Assembly: GCF_000765215.1 (NCBI RefSeq)
Contig: NZ_JPJE01000047.1
Span: forward strand, 1-38,511
Direction of reading: 5' to 3'
DNA from: Eubacterium sp. ER2
GTDB lineage: Bacteria; Bacillota; Clostridia; Lachnospirales; Lachnospiraceae
Length of the DNA stretch: 38,511 nucleotides
Every line of letters starts with the position of its first letter. Position 1 is the stretch's first letter. Of this stretch, positions 31,456-38,420 are shown one piece after another. The notes beneath the pieces are model-generated. The model saw only the letters and a program-made list of their open reading frames with translations, was not told the DNA's origin and ran no database searches. Position numbers and translations under genes: made by a program.

Positions 31456-32112
31456 TTATAGTCTGTTGATCCATCCCTGGGCCCACAGAAGCAGCCTGTC
31501 CGACATTTCCTCAAAGTCCGCCTGTCCGCCTTCCTTCAGGGCCAGAAACGTTTCCACAATATTCTGTTCCTCTTTCCCGGCTATGTCAAGCAGATCCCTC
31601 TGTTTTTTCGTATATTTTCCTGTCTGCCTGAAGCAGATGGCCTGCACCACAAAGGATGCCGACTTGTACAGGCCCTTTAGGATCTCCTCCTGCCTGTCGT
31701 AGAGCATATTGTGGACGCAGCCATGGTAAATATTGCACACACCGATCTTTATCGCCCGCCGCACCGCCTCGTCGTCGATCCGCTCCAGCAGTCCATCCAG
31801 GCTTCCCACAATGGGCCTGGTGTCATAGTAAAACTGAAAGAGATCCGACGGCTCCCATCTGAGCAGCTCCTCCTTTCCGGATAGAAAGCCGCAGACAAGC
31901 TCCCGTTCCGGCAGCCTGTCCAGCATCCCCTCGTAGATCCGCACATCCGCAGGTGTCAGCTTATCAAGGATCACTACCAGGTCGATGTCGCTGCCTTCCG
32001 TCTCCTCTCCCCGCCCCCGGCTTCCCTGAAGGCCCGCGAACCAGATCCGTTCCTCAAAGGTCTCCTCCAGCGCCCTGATAAAATTTTCTGTCCAGCTCTT
32101 TATCTCGATCAT
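31456..32112 (-). CDS. Nucleotidyltransferase-fold protein (streptomycin-adenylyltransferase-like)
   Basis: A 218-residue protein with the polymerase-beta nucleotidyltransferase signature GSRGRGEETEGSDIDLVVI (about residues 30-48), that is GS-x-RG with the catalytic DxD. A downstream helical part with FQFYYDTRPIVGS and IKIGVCNIYHGCVHNML follows. This class transfers nucleotides to antibiotics, proteins or small molecules; the acceptor is unknown. GGAGGAAAG precedes the ATG. It lies 13 bases before the DUF6483-like gene and 10 bases after the ACT gene, in one operon. Confidence 0.88.
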   Translation of the reverse strand: MIEIKSWTENFIRALEETFEERIWFAGLQGSRGRGEETEGSDIDLVVILDKLTPADVRIYEGMLDRLPERELVCGFLSGKEELLRWEPSDLFQFYYDTRPIVGSLDGLLERIDDEAVRRAIKIGVCNIYHGCVHNMLYDRQEEILKGLYKSASFVVQAICFRQTGKYTKKQRDLLDIAGKEEQNIVETFLALKEGGQADFEEMSDRLLLWAQGWINRL

Positions 32113-32122
32113 GCTTTCCTCC

Positions 32123-32452
32123 TCACTCTGCTATGCTGTATCCGTCCTCCTTCAGCACAGAAAGCGCTCTTCCAAACTGTTCCTTCTTGATCAGCACATA
32201 GTCCGTGTTGTAGGTAGACACCGCAAAGATACTGATTTCTCTGTGCGCCAGGAGATCTGCGATCTTCGCCAGTATCCCGGTCAGAGAAAAGTCCAGTACG
32301 CCCTTCAGCCGGAAGGCTCTCCATCCGTCACGCTCCTTTGGCCCTTCCAGAAGAACCCTGCTGTCTAAAAGTAGAACACAGGCCAGGTTGCTTGTCAATA
32401 TTTTTATTTTTCTGTTGCTATTCCCCTTCTTTTTATGTATAATGTAAACCAA
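32123..32452 (-). CDS. ACT-domain protein, shortened at the N-terminus (possible pseudogene)
   Basis: The C-terminal part is clear: ERDGWRAFRLKGVLDFSLTGILAKIADLLAHREISIFAVSTYNTDYVLIKKEQF, the signature of COG3603-type ACT proteins that sense small ligands. Upstream of it the reading frame (KILTSNLACVLLLDSRVLLEGPK) is too short for the usual first half of about 60 residues, and no ATG with a ribosome site is present; the open frame begins at a TTG at 32452. The stretch resembles a fused remnant, suggesting an internal deletion of about 30 codons. The start shown is therefore only the limit of the open frame. Confidence 0.6.
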   Translation of the reverse strand: MVYIIHKKKGNSNRKIKILTSNLACVLLLDSRVLLEGPKERDGWRAFRLKGVLDFSLTGILAKIADLLAHREISIFAVSTYNTDYVLIKKEQFGRALSVLKEDGYSIAE

Positions 32453-32623
32453 TCACCGGGAGAATTCTTTCTCTCAAAGGCTGCGTGTCAGCCGCTCTTA
32501 TTTACATCATCCGGCACGTGTCCGGGGCGGTTTCCGCCAGAACATTTCCTTTTATTAAGTTTGCAGACGTCTAAAAGGTTGCAGTCTGTTGTCTTTATGT
32601 CTATAATGGAGGTATAACGATTT

Positions 32624-33427
32624 ATGTGTATAACCAAAAAAGTAAATATGGATCGCTCAGAATATCCCACTGCGGACCGGGAGTACAAGGACCGTCTCTT
32701 CCGCTTTGTCTTCAACAACAGGGAGGACCTTCTGTCTCTGTACAACGCTGTGGCCGGGACCAGCTACACAGACCCGGACAGTCTTGGGATCAACATTGCG
32801 AAGCTGTACGAGAAGATCATTGCCCAGAACAATATCAACATCTACAGCTCGGGAGCCAAAAAATTCCCCTTCCCCCAGCACATTGTGTTCTACAACGGCA
32901 CCGACAGCCAGCCGGACCAGACAGTCCTGCGGCTTTCCGACCTCTTTGAGGGACAGGAGGACGGGAAAACGCCGGCTCTTGAGTGCGTTACCGTGATGCT
33001 GAACATCAACTACGGCCACAACCGGGCGCTCATGGAGAAATGCCGCCGTCTGGAGGAGTATTCTATCTTCATTGACAGGGTACGAGGAAGGCTGGCAGAA
33101 AACCTGCCACTGGAGGAGGCCATCATGGCAGCCATCGACGACTGCATCCAGGACAGTATTCTAAAGGATATCCTGATCCAGCAGAAAGCGGAGGTAGTGC
33201 AGATGATACTGGAAACATTTGACAAAGACAAGTACGAGAAAGCCATCAAGAGTGAGGCCTATGAGGATGGGTATACAGAGGGCAGAAAGGAGGGCTATGA
33301 CCTGAGGCTCCTGGAGCAGGTGCAGAAGAAGCTGGCCAGAGGAAAATCCGCAGAGGAGATTGCCCAAGACCTGGAGGAGACGCCGGAGACCATCGCCGGT
33401 CTGATCTCCCGGCTTCAGGAAAAGTAA
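32624..33427 (+). CDS. Rpn-family (PD-(D/E)XK nuclease/transposase-like) protein, core apparently deleted
   Basis: A 267-residue protein with the ends of the Rpn-type family: YPTADREYKDRLFRFVFNN and LLSLYNAVAGTSYTDP at the start, FPFPQHIVFYNGT in the middle, VTVMLNINYGHNRALMEKCRRLEEYSIFIDRVRG, and a C-terminal RKEGYDLRLLEQVQKKLARGKSAEEIAQDLEE repeat-rich tail. The usual segment with the Asp/Glu-x-Lys active site, which lies between YNAV and VFYNG, seems to be missing, with only about 35 residues there. GGAGG lies 11 bases before the ATG. It may be an inactive remnant. Confidence 0.72.
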   Translation: MCITKKVNMDRSEYPTADREYKDRLFRFVFNNREDLLSLYNAVAGTSYTDPDSLGINIAKLYEKIIAQNNINIYSSGAKKFPFPQHIVFYNGTDSQPDQTVLRLSDLFEGQEDGKTPALECVTVMLNINYGHNRALMEKCRRLEEYSIFIDRVRGRLAENLPLEEAIMAAIDDCIQDSILKDILIQQKAEVVQMILETFDKDKYEKAIKSEAYEDGYTEGRKEGYDLRLLEQVQKKLARGKSAEEIAQDLEETPETIAGLISRLQEK

Positions 33428-33428
33428 G

Positions 33429-34175
33429 TCAGCTCCCGTTGTATTTATAGCCAAAGCCTGTGATGGTTTTTATGGTTTCATGCCCGCAGGTAAAAGGCCT
33501 TAGCTTTTTCCGTATCTGATAGACGGTATTTTCCACTGCGTGGCAGGACTGATTGGAGGGCTCCTGCCACACAGTTTCGTATATGTTTTCTTTTGTAAAA
33601 GAGATGTCCGGATGGGACCAGAGAAGATACAGGACCGCAAATTCCTTTTCTGAGAGATAGATTTCCCGGTCTCCCAGCACTGCCTGGCGTATGGAGGCGT
33701 CCATCGTCAGCCTGCCGGCCAGGGGCACTTCCATCCCCCAGAGTCTTCGTATCTCCAGACAGTCCTTTTCTATCTGCGCAAGGAGCAGGGAGGCGCTGTC
33801 AAAGCTTCTGACATCCCGTATTTTTCTGTACAGGCGTAGAGTCGCCCTGCTGCCGAATATTTCTCTTTGAAAGTCCAGAATATGGATTTTGACGAGCACA
33901 GCCTTGTCGCTGTCCATGGTGGGGCAGGGGCCGATGTGTACGGCGCAGCAGTACCTCTCACTTTCTCTCCCTGGATCTTCCCCGCAGCTTTCCCCACTGT
34001 ACAGAAGGATTTTCCCCGCATATACGCCTGTCCCGGGCAGCTGTGTGCCCTGATCCGGCCGCAGATCCGCGGTGGGCATCCCCACAAGCCGCCCGATACC
34101 CCTCTTGTGTATGATTTCCCCTCTTATCTCACCTGACAGCAGCTCTTCCTCTGCCTTCTTCTCTGTCATTTTCAT
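33429..34175 (-). CDS. Riboflavin-kinase-like domain fused to OmpR-type winged helix (candidate flavin-sensing regulator)
   Basis: A 248-residue two-domain protein. Residues 14-150 resemble the RibF kinase domain: GEIIHKRGIGRLVGMPTADL, a PGTGVYAGKI strand, YCCAVHIGPCPT, IHILDFQREIFG, FDSASLLLAQIEKD. Residues 165-248 form an OmpR/PhoB-like winged helix (LGDREIYLSEKEFAVLYLLWSH, then VENTVYQIRKKLRPF, ITGFGYKY). Key kinase residues are altered: PTAN is PTAD (Asp37) and the catalytic Glu position before HILDF is Lys96. This suggests flavin binding without kinase activity. It is 29 bases after ribU and probably regulates it. Archaeal RbkR has a similar regulator-kinase pairing but a different kinase family. 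Confidence 0.82.
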   Translation of the reverse strand: MKMTEKKAEEELLSGEIRGEIIHKRGIGRLVGMPTADLRPDQGTQLPGTGVYAGKILLYSGESCGEDPGRESERYCCAVHIGPCPTMDSDKAVLVKIHILDFQREIFGSRATLRLYRKIRDVRSFDSASLLLAQIEKDCLEIRRLWGMEVPLAGRLTMDASIRQAVLGDREIYLSEKEFAVLYLLWSHPDISFTKENIYETVWQEPSNQSCHAVENTVYQIRKKLRPFTCGHETIKTITGFGYKYNGS

Positions 34176-34204
34176 CCCTCACTGCTCCCTTCCGGATATC
34201 TGTC

Positions 34205-34849
34205 TCACATCATTCCATTTAATACAAGGATCAGCATAACACAGGTAACGATCACCGCTGCCGCCAGCAGGAGGAGACCCCTGTGCCGTCCTCCGCCCCT
34301 CTGTTCCGCTCCCTCTATGTAGCCGCTCTTTCTGAGGGCAGTGACCACCGGCTTGTAGAGCAGAAAGGTAAATGCCGCGTTCAGGCCGCTTTTTAGCAGA
34401 TTGAAGGGGAGAAAGGCCGGCAGGAGAAGCTGCGCCACCGCCTCCCGCGGGTAGCCCATGTAAATGGGAGTGACCAGGTAGTTCCAGAGCAGCATCACCG
34501 CTGTCATGGCCACGCAGGCCGCTCCCAGTGCAGCCAGCGCCCCCTTCAGGCTGCGGAATTTCCGGTAGATGACCGACGCCGTGCAGGCAAAGGCACAGGT
34601 GGACACAATGTTCATAACGCATCCTATAACCCCCGTATCGCTGACCGTCACCATCTCGATCACGGATACAATGACTGACACGGCGAAGGCGGTCAGCGGT
34701 CCCCAGATCAGCCCTCCCAGAGTGATGACAATATCTTTCGGATCATAGCTCAAAAAGAGCACAACCGGGATGCGCCCCAAAGCCATGACCACATAGGCAA
34801 TGGCAGACAGCATGGCGGCTGCCGTGATTTTCTTTGTCCTGTCGTCCAT
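34205..34849 (-). CDS. ribU: Riboflavin ECF transporter S component (RibU)
   Basis: A 214-residue membrane protein with six helices. The family pattern is clear: KKITAAAMLSAIAYVVMALGRIPVV, FLSYDPKDIVITLGGLIWGPLTAFAVS with the conserved D-P-K-D loop, VIVSVIEM, and LLWNYLVTPIYMGYPREAV. RibU binds riboflavin or FMN and works with the shared ECF module encoded elsewhere. GGAGG lies 10 bases before the ATG. No FMN riboswitch was found upstream; instead a hairpin or operator-like dyad lies in its leader and the next gene is a riboflavin-kinase-like winged-helix fusion. Confidence 0.93.
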   Translation of the reverse strand: MDDRTKKITAAAMLSAIAYVVMALGRIPVVLFLSYDPKDIVITLGGLIWGPLTAFAVSVIVSVIEMVTVSDTGVIGCVMNIVSTCAFACTASVIYRKFRSLKGALAALGAACVAMTAVMLLWNYLVTPIYMGYPREAVAQLLLPAFLPFNLLKSGLNAAFTFLLYKPVVTALRKSGYIEGAEQRGGGRHRGLLLLAAAVIVTCVMLILVLNGMM

Positions 34850-34880
34850 ACAGCTTTTACCTCCAGAGAAAATGAAGCAC

Positions 34881-34941
34881 CCGGAAGGGATCCCCCCTCC
34901 CGGATGTTATAAAGCATACACTCCGGAGGCATCCGCGGCAA
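34881..34941 (-). promoter_or_regulatory. Promoter and leader hairpin/operator of ribU
   Basis: Minus strand -35 TTGCCG (34936-34941), 17-base spacer, -10 TATGCT (34913-34918). Just after the start lies CCGGGAGGG-GGGAT-CCCTTCCGG (34881-34903), a 9-bp dyad with one G-T pair. It is either an RNA hairpin or a DNA operator for the regulator encoded downstream. The 34850-34980 region holds no gene and no recognisable FMN riboswitch. Confidence 0.5.
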
Positions 34942-34980
34942 GACTACGGCCTGATTTCGGAAACAATTCGGAACTGCCGC

Positions 34981-35241
34981 CTAGTATGTATTGACCAAAT
35001 ACCTGGCCCTTTCCAGATCCTTTCTCAGAACAAAGATTTCATACTCATACATAAGATCAATCGAACTTCCCACGCTTCCAAAGCTTCCACGGGCCGTGCC
35101 ATGGCCCATCCATCGGTTTCCGCTGCTCCTCGTCCTGTAGGTATAGGGAATTTTCTCCCTCTCCAGCGCCTCCCTCATCTCGTTAAAACGCTTCATGTCT
35201 CTTCCGATCCACAGGCTCTCCCTGTTAAAAATTGTGATCAT
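34981..35241 (-). CDS. Small DUF2007-like protein
   Basis: An 86-residue protein beginning MITIFNRESLWIGRDMKRFNEM and ending YEIFVLRKDLERARYLVNTY. The strand-helix-strand layout and the closing V-x-x-x-D-x-x-x-A helix resemble DUF2007 (GlnB-like signalling) proteins. An SSGNRWMGHGTARGS loop is unusually Gly/Ser-rich. GAGGAGGGGG precedes the ATG at 35241. The longer frame to 35439 is out of keeping with the ribosome site. It lies 14 bases after the membrane-protein gene and is probably part of the same operon. The role is unknown. Confidence 0.65.
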   Translation of the reverse strand: MITIFNRESLWIGRDMKRFNEMREALEREKIPYTYRTRSSGNRWMGHGTARGSFGSVGSSIDLMYEYEIFVLRKDLERARYLVNTY

Positions 35242-35255
35242 AGTCCCCCTCCTCT

Positions 35256-35834
35256 TCAGTCCTGACAAAGTCCGGCCATTCGATATACATATACAATTTT
35301 CACAACACTCACAACAACCAGCCCAATCCCGCAGGCCAACATTGCGATCACTCCCGGTAAAAACAAAAGGGCACTGCAGACAGTACCTCCCGCAAATCCT
35401 GCCAGCATGCCCACATACCACTGACGCAGCCTGAGCCACTTTTCACTCAGTATCACATCTCTGTCGTGGACAAATTCAGCATGTCCCGCAAATTCCTGGT
35501 ACTCTCCTGCTATATCCACAGCGGCTGATGCAATGACCACCAGAATGATAAGAGTGACCAACAGGCTGCCATCCAGAAAATAGGACACGGCAGAAGATAG
35601 GACTCCTACTACTGCCGACGCGGCTTTACAGAACCCCGCCATTCTGAAGTGAGCACTGAAATGTTCCATCTTAAGCAGGACGGCTCCATAAACCACTGTC
35701 GCCAGGATATTCACAAACCACAGCAGCGTGTAGAGCCTTCCGTCCCCTTCCCCATTAGAAATGGTCCTTGCAACAGTACATACGATTAGAAGCCAGAACA
35801 GACTCTGGTACCATTTTCCACTTATCTCACTCAT
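35256..35834 (-). CDS. Hypothetical membrane protein
   Basis: A 192-residue protein with about five membrane helices: SLFWLLIVCTVARTI, LLWFVNILATVVYGAVLL, AASAVVGVLSSAVSYF, LLVTLIILVVIASAAVDI, and LPGVIAMLACGIGLVVVSVVKIVYVY at the end. A charged segment (HAEFVHDRDVILSEKWLRLRQW) lies between. No family was recognised. The GGAGAGAG ribosome site and the ATG at 35834 overlap the end of the tag gene by 8 bases, so translation is coupled. The longer frame to 35861 is rejected. Confidence 0.7.
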   Translation of the reverse strand: MSEISGKWYQSLFWLLIVCTVARTISNGEGDGRLYTLLWFVNILATVVYGAVLLKMEHFSAHFRMAGFCKAASAVVGVLSSAVSYFLDGSLLVTLIILVVIASAAVDIAGEYQEFAGHAEFVHDRDVILSEKWLRLRQWYVGMLAGFAGGTVCSALLFLPGVIAMLACGIGLVVVSVVKIVYVYRMAGLCQD

Positions 35835-36429
35835 TTTTTCTCTCTCCTCTCTCCTCCACATCCGCCAGCTTCAGCAGCTCCCCGTACCGAAAACAGTCTC
35901 TCTGATGGTCGTTTATTATGCCGCAGGCCTGCAGATGGGAGTACACAGTGACAGGTCCCATGTACTTCAGTCCCCGCTTTTTGAGGTCCCGACTGATCCT
36001 GTCGGAGAGCTCGTTGCTTGCCGGCAGCCCTTCTGTCTGATGGGAGGGATAAATGTAGGTCTTCCCCCCTGTAAAGCTCCACAGGTAGGCACTGAAGGAT
36101 CCTGCCTCCTGATGGATCCTCTGAAAGCACCGGGCGTTGTGTATAACAGCCCGGATCTTCCTCTCCGATCGGATCATGCCCTCTGTCTGCAAAATCCGCT
36201 CCACATCCTCCTCGCCGTAGCCTGCCACCTTGTCAAAATCAAAGTCGTCAAAGCACTGCCGGAAAATCTCCCTCTTCTGTATCATCATGTTCCAGTTCAG
36301 GCCGCACTGCATGACCTCCATCATCAGGAACTCAAACTGTTTCCGGTCGTCATGGAGGGGCACGCCCCACTCCTCATCATGATACCGGATCATCTTCTCA
36401 TTGCACATGCACCACTGACATTTCTCCAA
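35827..36429 (-). CDS. tag: DNA-3-methyladenine glycosylase I
   Basis: A 200-residue base-excision repair enzyme. Features: N-terminal CQWCMCNEKMIRYHDEEWGVPLHDD, with the zinc-binding Cys and His, FEFLMMEVMQCGLNWNMMIQKRE, and GLKYMGPVTVYSHLQACGIINDHQRDCFRY with the remaining zinc ligands near the end. It removes 3-methyladenine from alkylated DNA. The TTG at 36429 (protein M-EKCQWC) has AGGAGGG at ideal spacing; the GTG further upstream has none, so a TTG start is chosen. It overlaps the next gene by 8 bases and follows an unknown gene by 80 bases. Confidence 0.92.
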   Translation of the reverse strand: MEKCQWCMCNEKMIRYHDEEWGVPLHDDRKQFEFLMMEVMQCGLNWNMMIQKREIFRQCFDDFDFDKVAGYGEEDVERILQTEGMIRSERKIRAVIHNARCFQRIHQEAGSFSAYLWSFTGGKTYIYPSHQTEGLPASNELSDRISRDLKKRGLKYMGPVTVYSHLQACGIINDHQRDCFRYGELLKLADVEERGERKNE

Positions 36430-36509
36430 GCTCTGTCCCTCCTCTCTCTGACACACCGGCTTATCCCCTTGCGAACCGATACGCTGCCTTTTCCTCTCTG
36501 GCTGACGCT

Positions 36510-37148
36510 CTACCTCGTGTAGTAAAACATATTGCCGTCATACTTTTCATCCAGTGTCTGTCGGCTTGTGAACACGCACTGCACCCCATCCACAAATGCG
36601 CCGAACGGATCGTGTCTCTCCACAATGGCGTCCATCTTTCTTCTTATACTGCCGCACACGCCGTCGGCCTGGTGGCAGTCTCTTTGCTCATCTGTCTCAA
36701 AAAAGACGTGTACCCTGTCGAAAAGGATTTCCATCCGCCAAATATCCGGGGCCTCTATACTCCTGATCTCCCCGGCGCACCTTTGGAGCACCCTTTTTTG
36801 TATCTCGTCCCTGAGCGTGTCATAGGTCACAAGGAAGTCCCCGGGCCTTCGGTAAGCGGGATGTGTATTATGCCTGACACACAAAGCGGCAAATTTCTCC
36901 GCTGTGCGTCTCTGCTTCCGCTCATCTGGGTTTGCCCCCTTTTTCATCTTCCCGGCGCAGTCCCTGTCCCACAGGAGCAGGCGCAGTCGGGGCCGACCTG
37001 CGTTAGTCCGTTCACAAAAATAATTGTAAACCCGCAGGCTGTAGGTCTCCTCAAACCACTGCTCCAGCTCCGTAAAAAGAGGGTCTTTCTCCTCCCTGCC
37101 GGCCAGGACCGCCACTGCATGGCTGTACTCTTCTTCTCTCAATAGCAT
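36510..37148 (-). CDS. Unknown protein
   Basis: A 212-residue soluble, charged protein without membrane segments or a family I recognise. It starts MLLREEEYSHAVAVLAGREEKD and contains EETYSLRVYNYFCERTNAG, LRLLLWDRDCAG, AGEIRSIEAPDIWRMEILFDRVHVFFETD and VCGSIRRKMDAIVERHDPFGAF. The frame is well supported by a TATAAT promoter, the ribosome site AGAGGA and a position upstream of tag in the same direction. Possible roles in stress or repair follow from context alone. Confidence 0.7.
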   Translation of the reverse strand: MLLREEEYSHAVAVLAGREEKDPLFTELEQWFEETYSLRVYNYFCERTNAGRPRLRLLLWDRDCAGKMKKGANPDERKQRRTAEKFAALCVRHNTHPAYRRPGDFLVTYDTLRDEIQKRVLQRCAGEIRSIEAPDIWRMEILFDRVHVFFETDEQRDCHQADGVCGSIRRKMDAIVERHDPFGAFVDGVQCVFTSRQTLDEKYDGNMFYYTR

Positions 37149-37196
37149 GCCGTCATCCTCTGCTCTGTTTTTCTGTTATTCCGCTTCGTTTTTTTC

Positions 37197-37226
37197 ATTA
37201 TAATACATATGGCGGGCTTTTTACAA
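37197..37226 (-). promoter_or_regulatory. Promoter of the unknown gene and tag operon
   Basis: Minus strand -35 TTGTAA, an 18-base spacer and -10 TATAAT (37197-37202), about 45 bases before the ATG at 37148. The wider stretch 37227-37275 is AT-rich and holds no gene. Confidence 0.6.
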
Positions 37227-37275
37227 AAATATTAGCGCTATCGCGTGCAAAATATACTTAAAAATGTACACAACA

Positions 37276-37312
37276 AAAGCCTGCACGAATTCTTATAAAT
37301 CCGTCAGGCTTT
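37276..37312 (-). terminator. Hairpin terminator of the XRE regulator gene
   Basis: Stem AAAGCCTG / CAGGCTTT (37276-37283 with 37305-37312), extended by CG pairs, and followed on the minus strand by TTTT. It overlaps the stop codon of the gene. Confidence 0.7.
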
Positions 37313-37527
37313 CATTCTTTTACATACACTATCAATTCTCCGATTTCACACTCAAAATAACTGCATAATTTACATATCAGGTTTGCGTCCAATCTCTGAA
37401 ATTCATTCCTGCAATATCTGTTAAAATTTGCCCTCGGTATATCCAACTCACGGCAAATAGTATTTTTACTAATACCTCTTTCTTTTAGCAATTCTTCTAT
37501 GCGTAATTCCAAATGACCATATTCCAT
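37312..37527 (-). CDS. Small XRE-type helix-turn-helix regulator
   Basis: A 71-residue Cro/C1-like protein. The helices read LRIEELLKERGISKNTICRELDIPRANFNRYC, then FQRLDANLICKLCSYFECEIGELIVYV, the standard single-domain XRE layout with a short C-terminal strand. GAGTGAGG precedes the ATG at 37527. It is divergent from the secreted-peptide gene, and the palindrome TCACTATATAGTGA lies between, a likely operator. Confidence 0.88.
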   Translation of the reverse strand: MEYGHLELRIEELLKERGISKNTICRELDIPRANFNRYCRNEFQRLDANLICKLCSYFECEIGELIVYVKE

Positions 37528-37577
37528 TCGCCTCACTCCCTACACAAAGTATATTTGATAAATCTTCATGTAGTAAT

Positions 37578-37591
37578 TCACTATATAGTGA
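37578..37591. promoter_or_regulatory. Perfect 14-bp palindrome, candidate XRE operator
   Basis: TCACTATATAGTGA lies midway between the divergent XRE gene and the secreted-peptide gene. The following AGGTATTATATAG carries TATA-like hexamers that may be the core of the plus promoter. Confidence 0.55.
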
Positions 37592-37638
37592 GGTATTATA
37601 TAGTTATCCCCTTGTATTTTAAATTGAGGAGCAAAATA

Positions 37639-37953
37639 GTGAACCGAAAAATAAAAGCTATATGCACTGCCTTGTGCTTATTTCTGATATTCTCTTATTG
37701 CGTAAATCTCCCGGATTACTCTGTTGTAAATAGTATGTCCTTTAGCAGTGCAAATACACGGGAAACAGAAATAAAAGTAGTTGTATACAAATACTGGAAT
37801 TTGAACGAAATTATCAAATCTATAGAGCAGGAACATAATAAAATCAATGGAGTACCAACTTCTTTAGAAATCAATCTTTATTACTCTCGTTGGCATATCA
37901 GACACGGTATAGGACCTTTTAAGACAGTGGTTTTCCATTATAAACAAAAATAG
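37639..37953 (+). CDS. Small secreted protein of unknown function
   Basis: A 104-residue protein, GTG start at 37639 with GAGGAG seven bases upstream. It opens MNRKIKAICTALCLFLIFSYC, a signal peptide or anchor helix, followed by a polar segment with EIKVVVYKYWNLNEIIKSIEQEHNKI and a basic tail RHGIGPFKTVVFHYKQK. No family was recognised. It stands between the XRE regulator and an SdpI-like membrane protein, transcribed towards the latter. A secreted peptide toxin with its immunity protein is possible but unproven. Confidence 0.6.
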   Translation: MNRKIKAICTALCLFLIFSYCVNLPDYSVVNSMSFSSANTRETEIKVVVYKYWNLNEIIKSIEQEHNKINGVPTSLEINLYYSRWHIRHGIGPFKTVVFHYKQK

Positions 37954-37998
37954 CGGACAATTCTGCCCGCTACAACTCTTAATTTGACGATTTATCAG

Positions 37999-38340
37999 TC
38001 ATGACAATGCAATATAAATTATTGTAATTTCTACCAGAAATATAAAAAAGCACAAACTGCTTACAATCCAATTATACTGAAAATCATTTAAAAAAGTCCG
38101 TGAATGTGTAAGGCAATATTTGATTTTTTCTCTTCCGGTAAGAAACATTATCATTAATTGTATTAAAGGGAAAAGGAAAATCTGAATTTTATTTGAATAG
38201 TCATCAGCTATTCCACTAGCATTAAAGTGCATTGGTATTTTTAGCGGTAAAAACCCAAAAGCTACCAGACTTACCAGAATACCAAGTCCAACAATAGTCC
38301 ATGAAAGTTTCCTATCGTTTATAAAATCTTTGAATTTCAT
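37999..38340 (-). CDS. DUF1648 (SdpI-like) membrane protein
   Basis: A 113-residue protein with three or four membrane helices. The DUF1648 marker is LKIPMHFNASGIADDYSNK (about residues 33-51), the region shared with the SdpI immunity protein of Bacillus. The second half of SdpI is missing, as in many short relatives. The ribosome site is poor, so translation may be coupled to an upstream frame (ends in TCATGA just before the start). It is convergent with the secreted-peptide gene. Its own upstream region is cut by the second intron. Confidence 0.75.
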   Translation of the reverse strand: MKFKDFINDRKLSWTIVGLGILVSLVAFGFLPLKIPMHFNASGIADDYSNKIQIFLFPLIQLMIMFLTGREKIKYCLTHSRTFLNDFQYNWIVSSLCFFIFLVEITIIYIALS

Positions 38341-38420
38341 TTCTCATGACGCCTGCCATTCCTTGATTTCCAATTTTTCTATATCTCTGATTGTACTCCT
38401 CGCGTTTCACACCCACAAGA

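Noticed and set aside
30569-32112. MNT/HEPN toxin-antitoxin pair
   Set aside because: The nucleotidyltransferase signature is present, but the partner lacks the HEPN motif and the proteins are longer than the usual pair.
34850-34980. FMN riboswitch before ribU
   Set aside because: The conserved blocks of the FMN riboswitch (such as the AGGGTGAAATTCC-like and GACCGGCGGT-like segments) were not found; only a simple dyad is present.
38341-38410. Short frames just upstream of the SdpI-like gene (for example one ending EIKEWQAS)
   Set aside because: They could be the tail of an upstream regulator, but they run straight into the intron boundary and no start or family can be shown.
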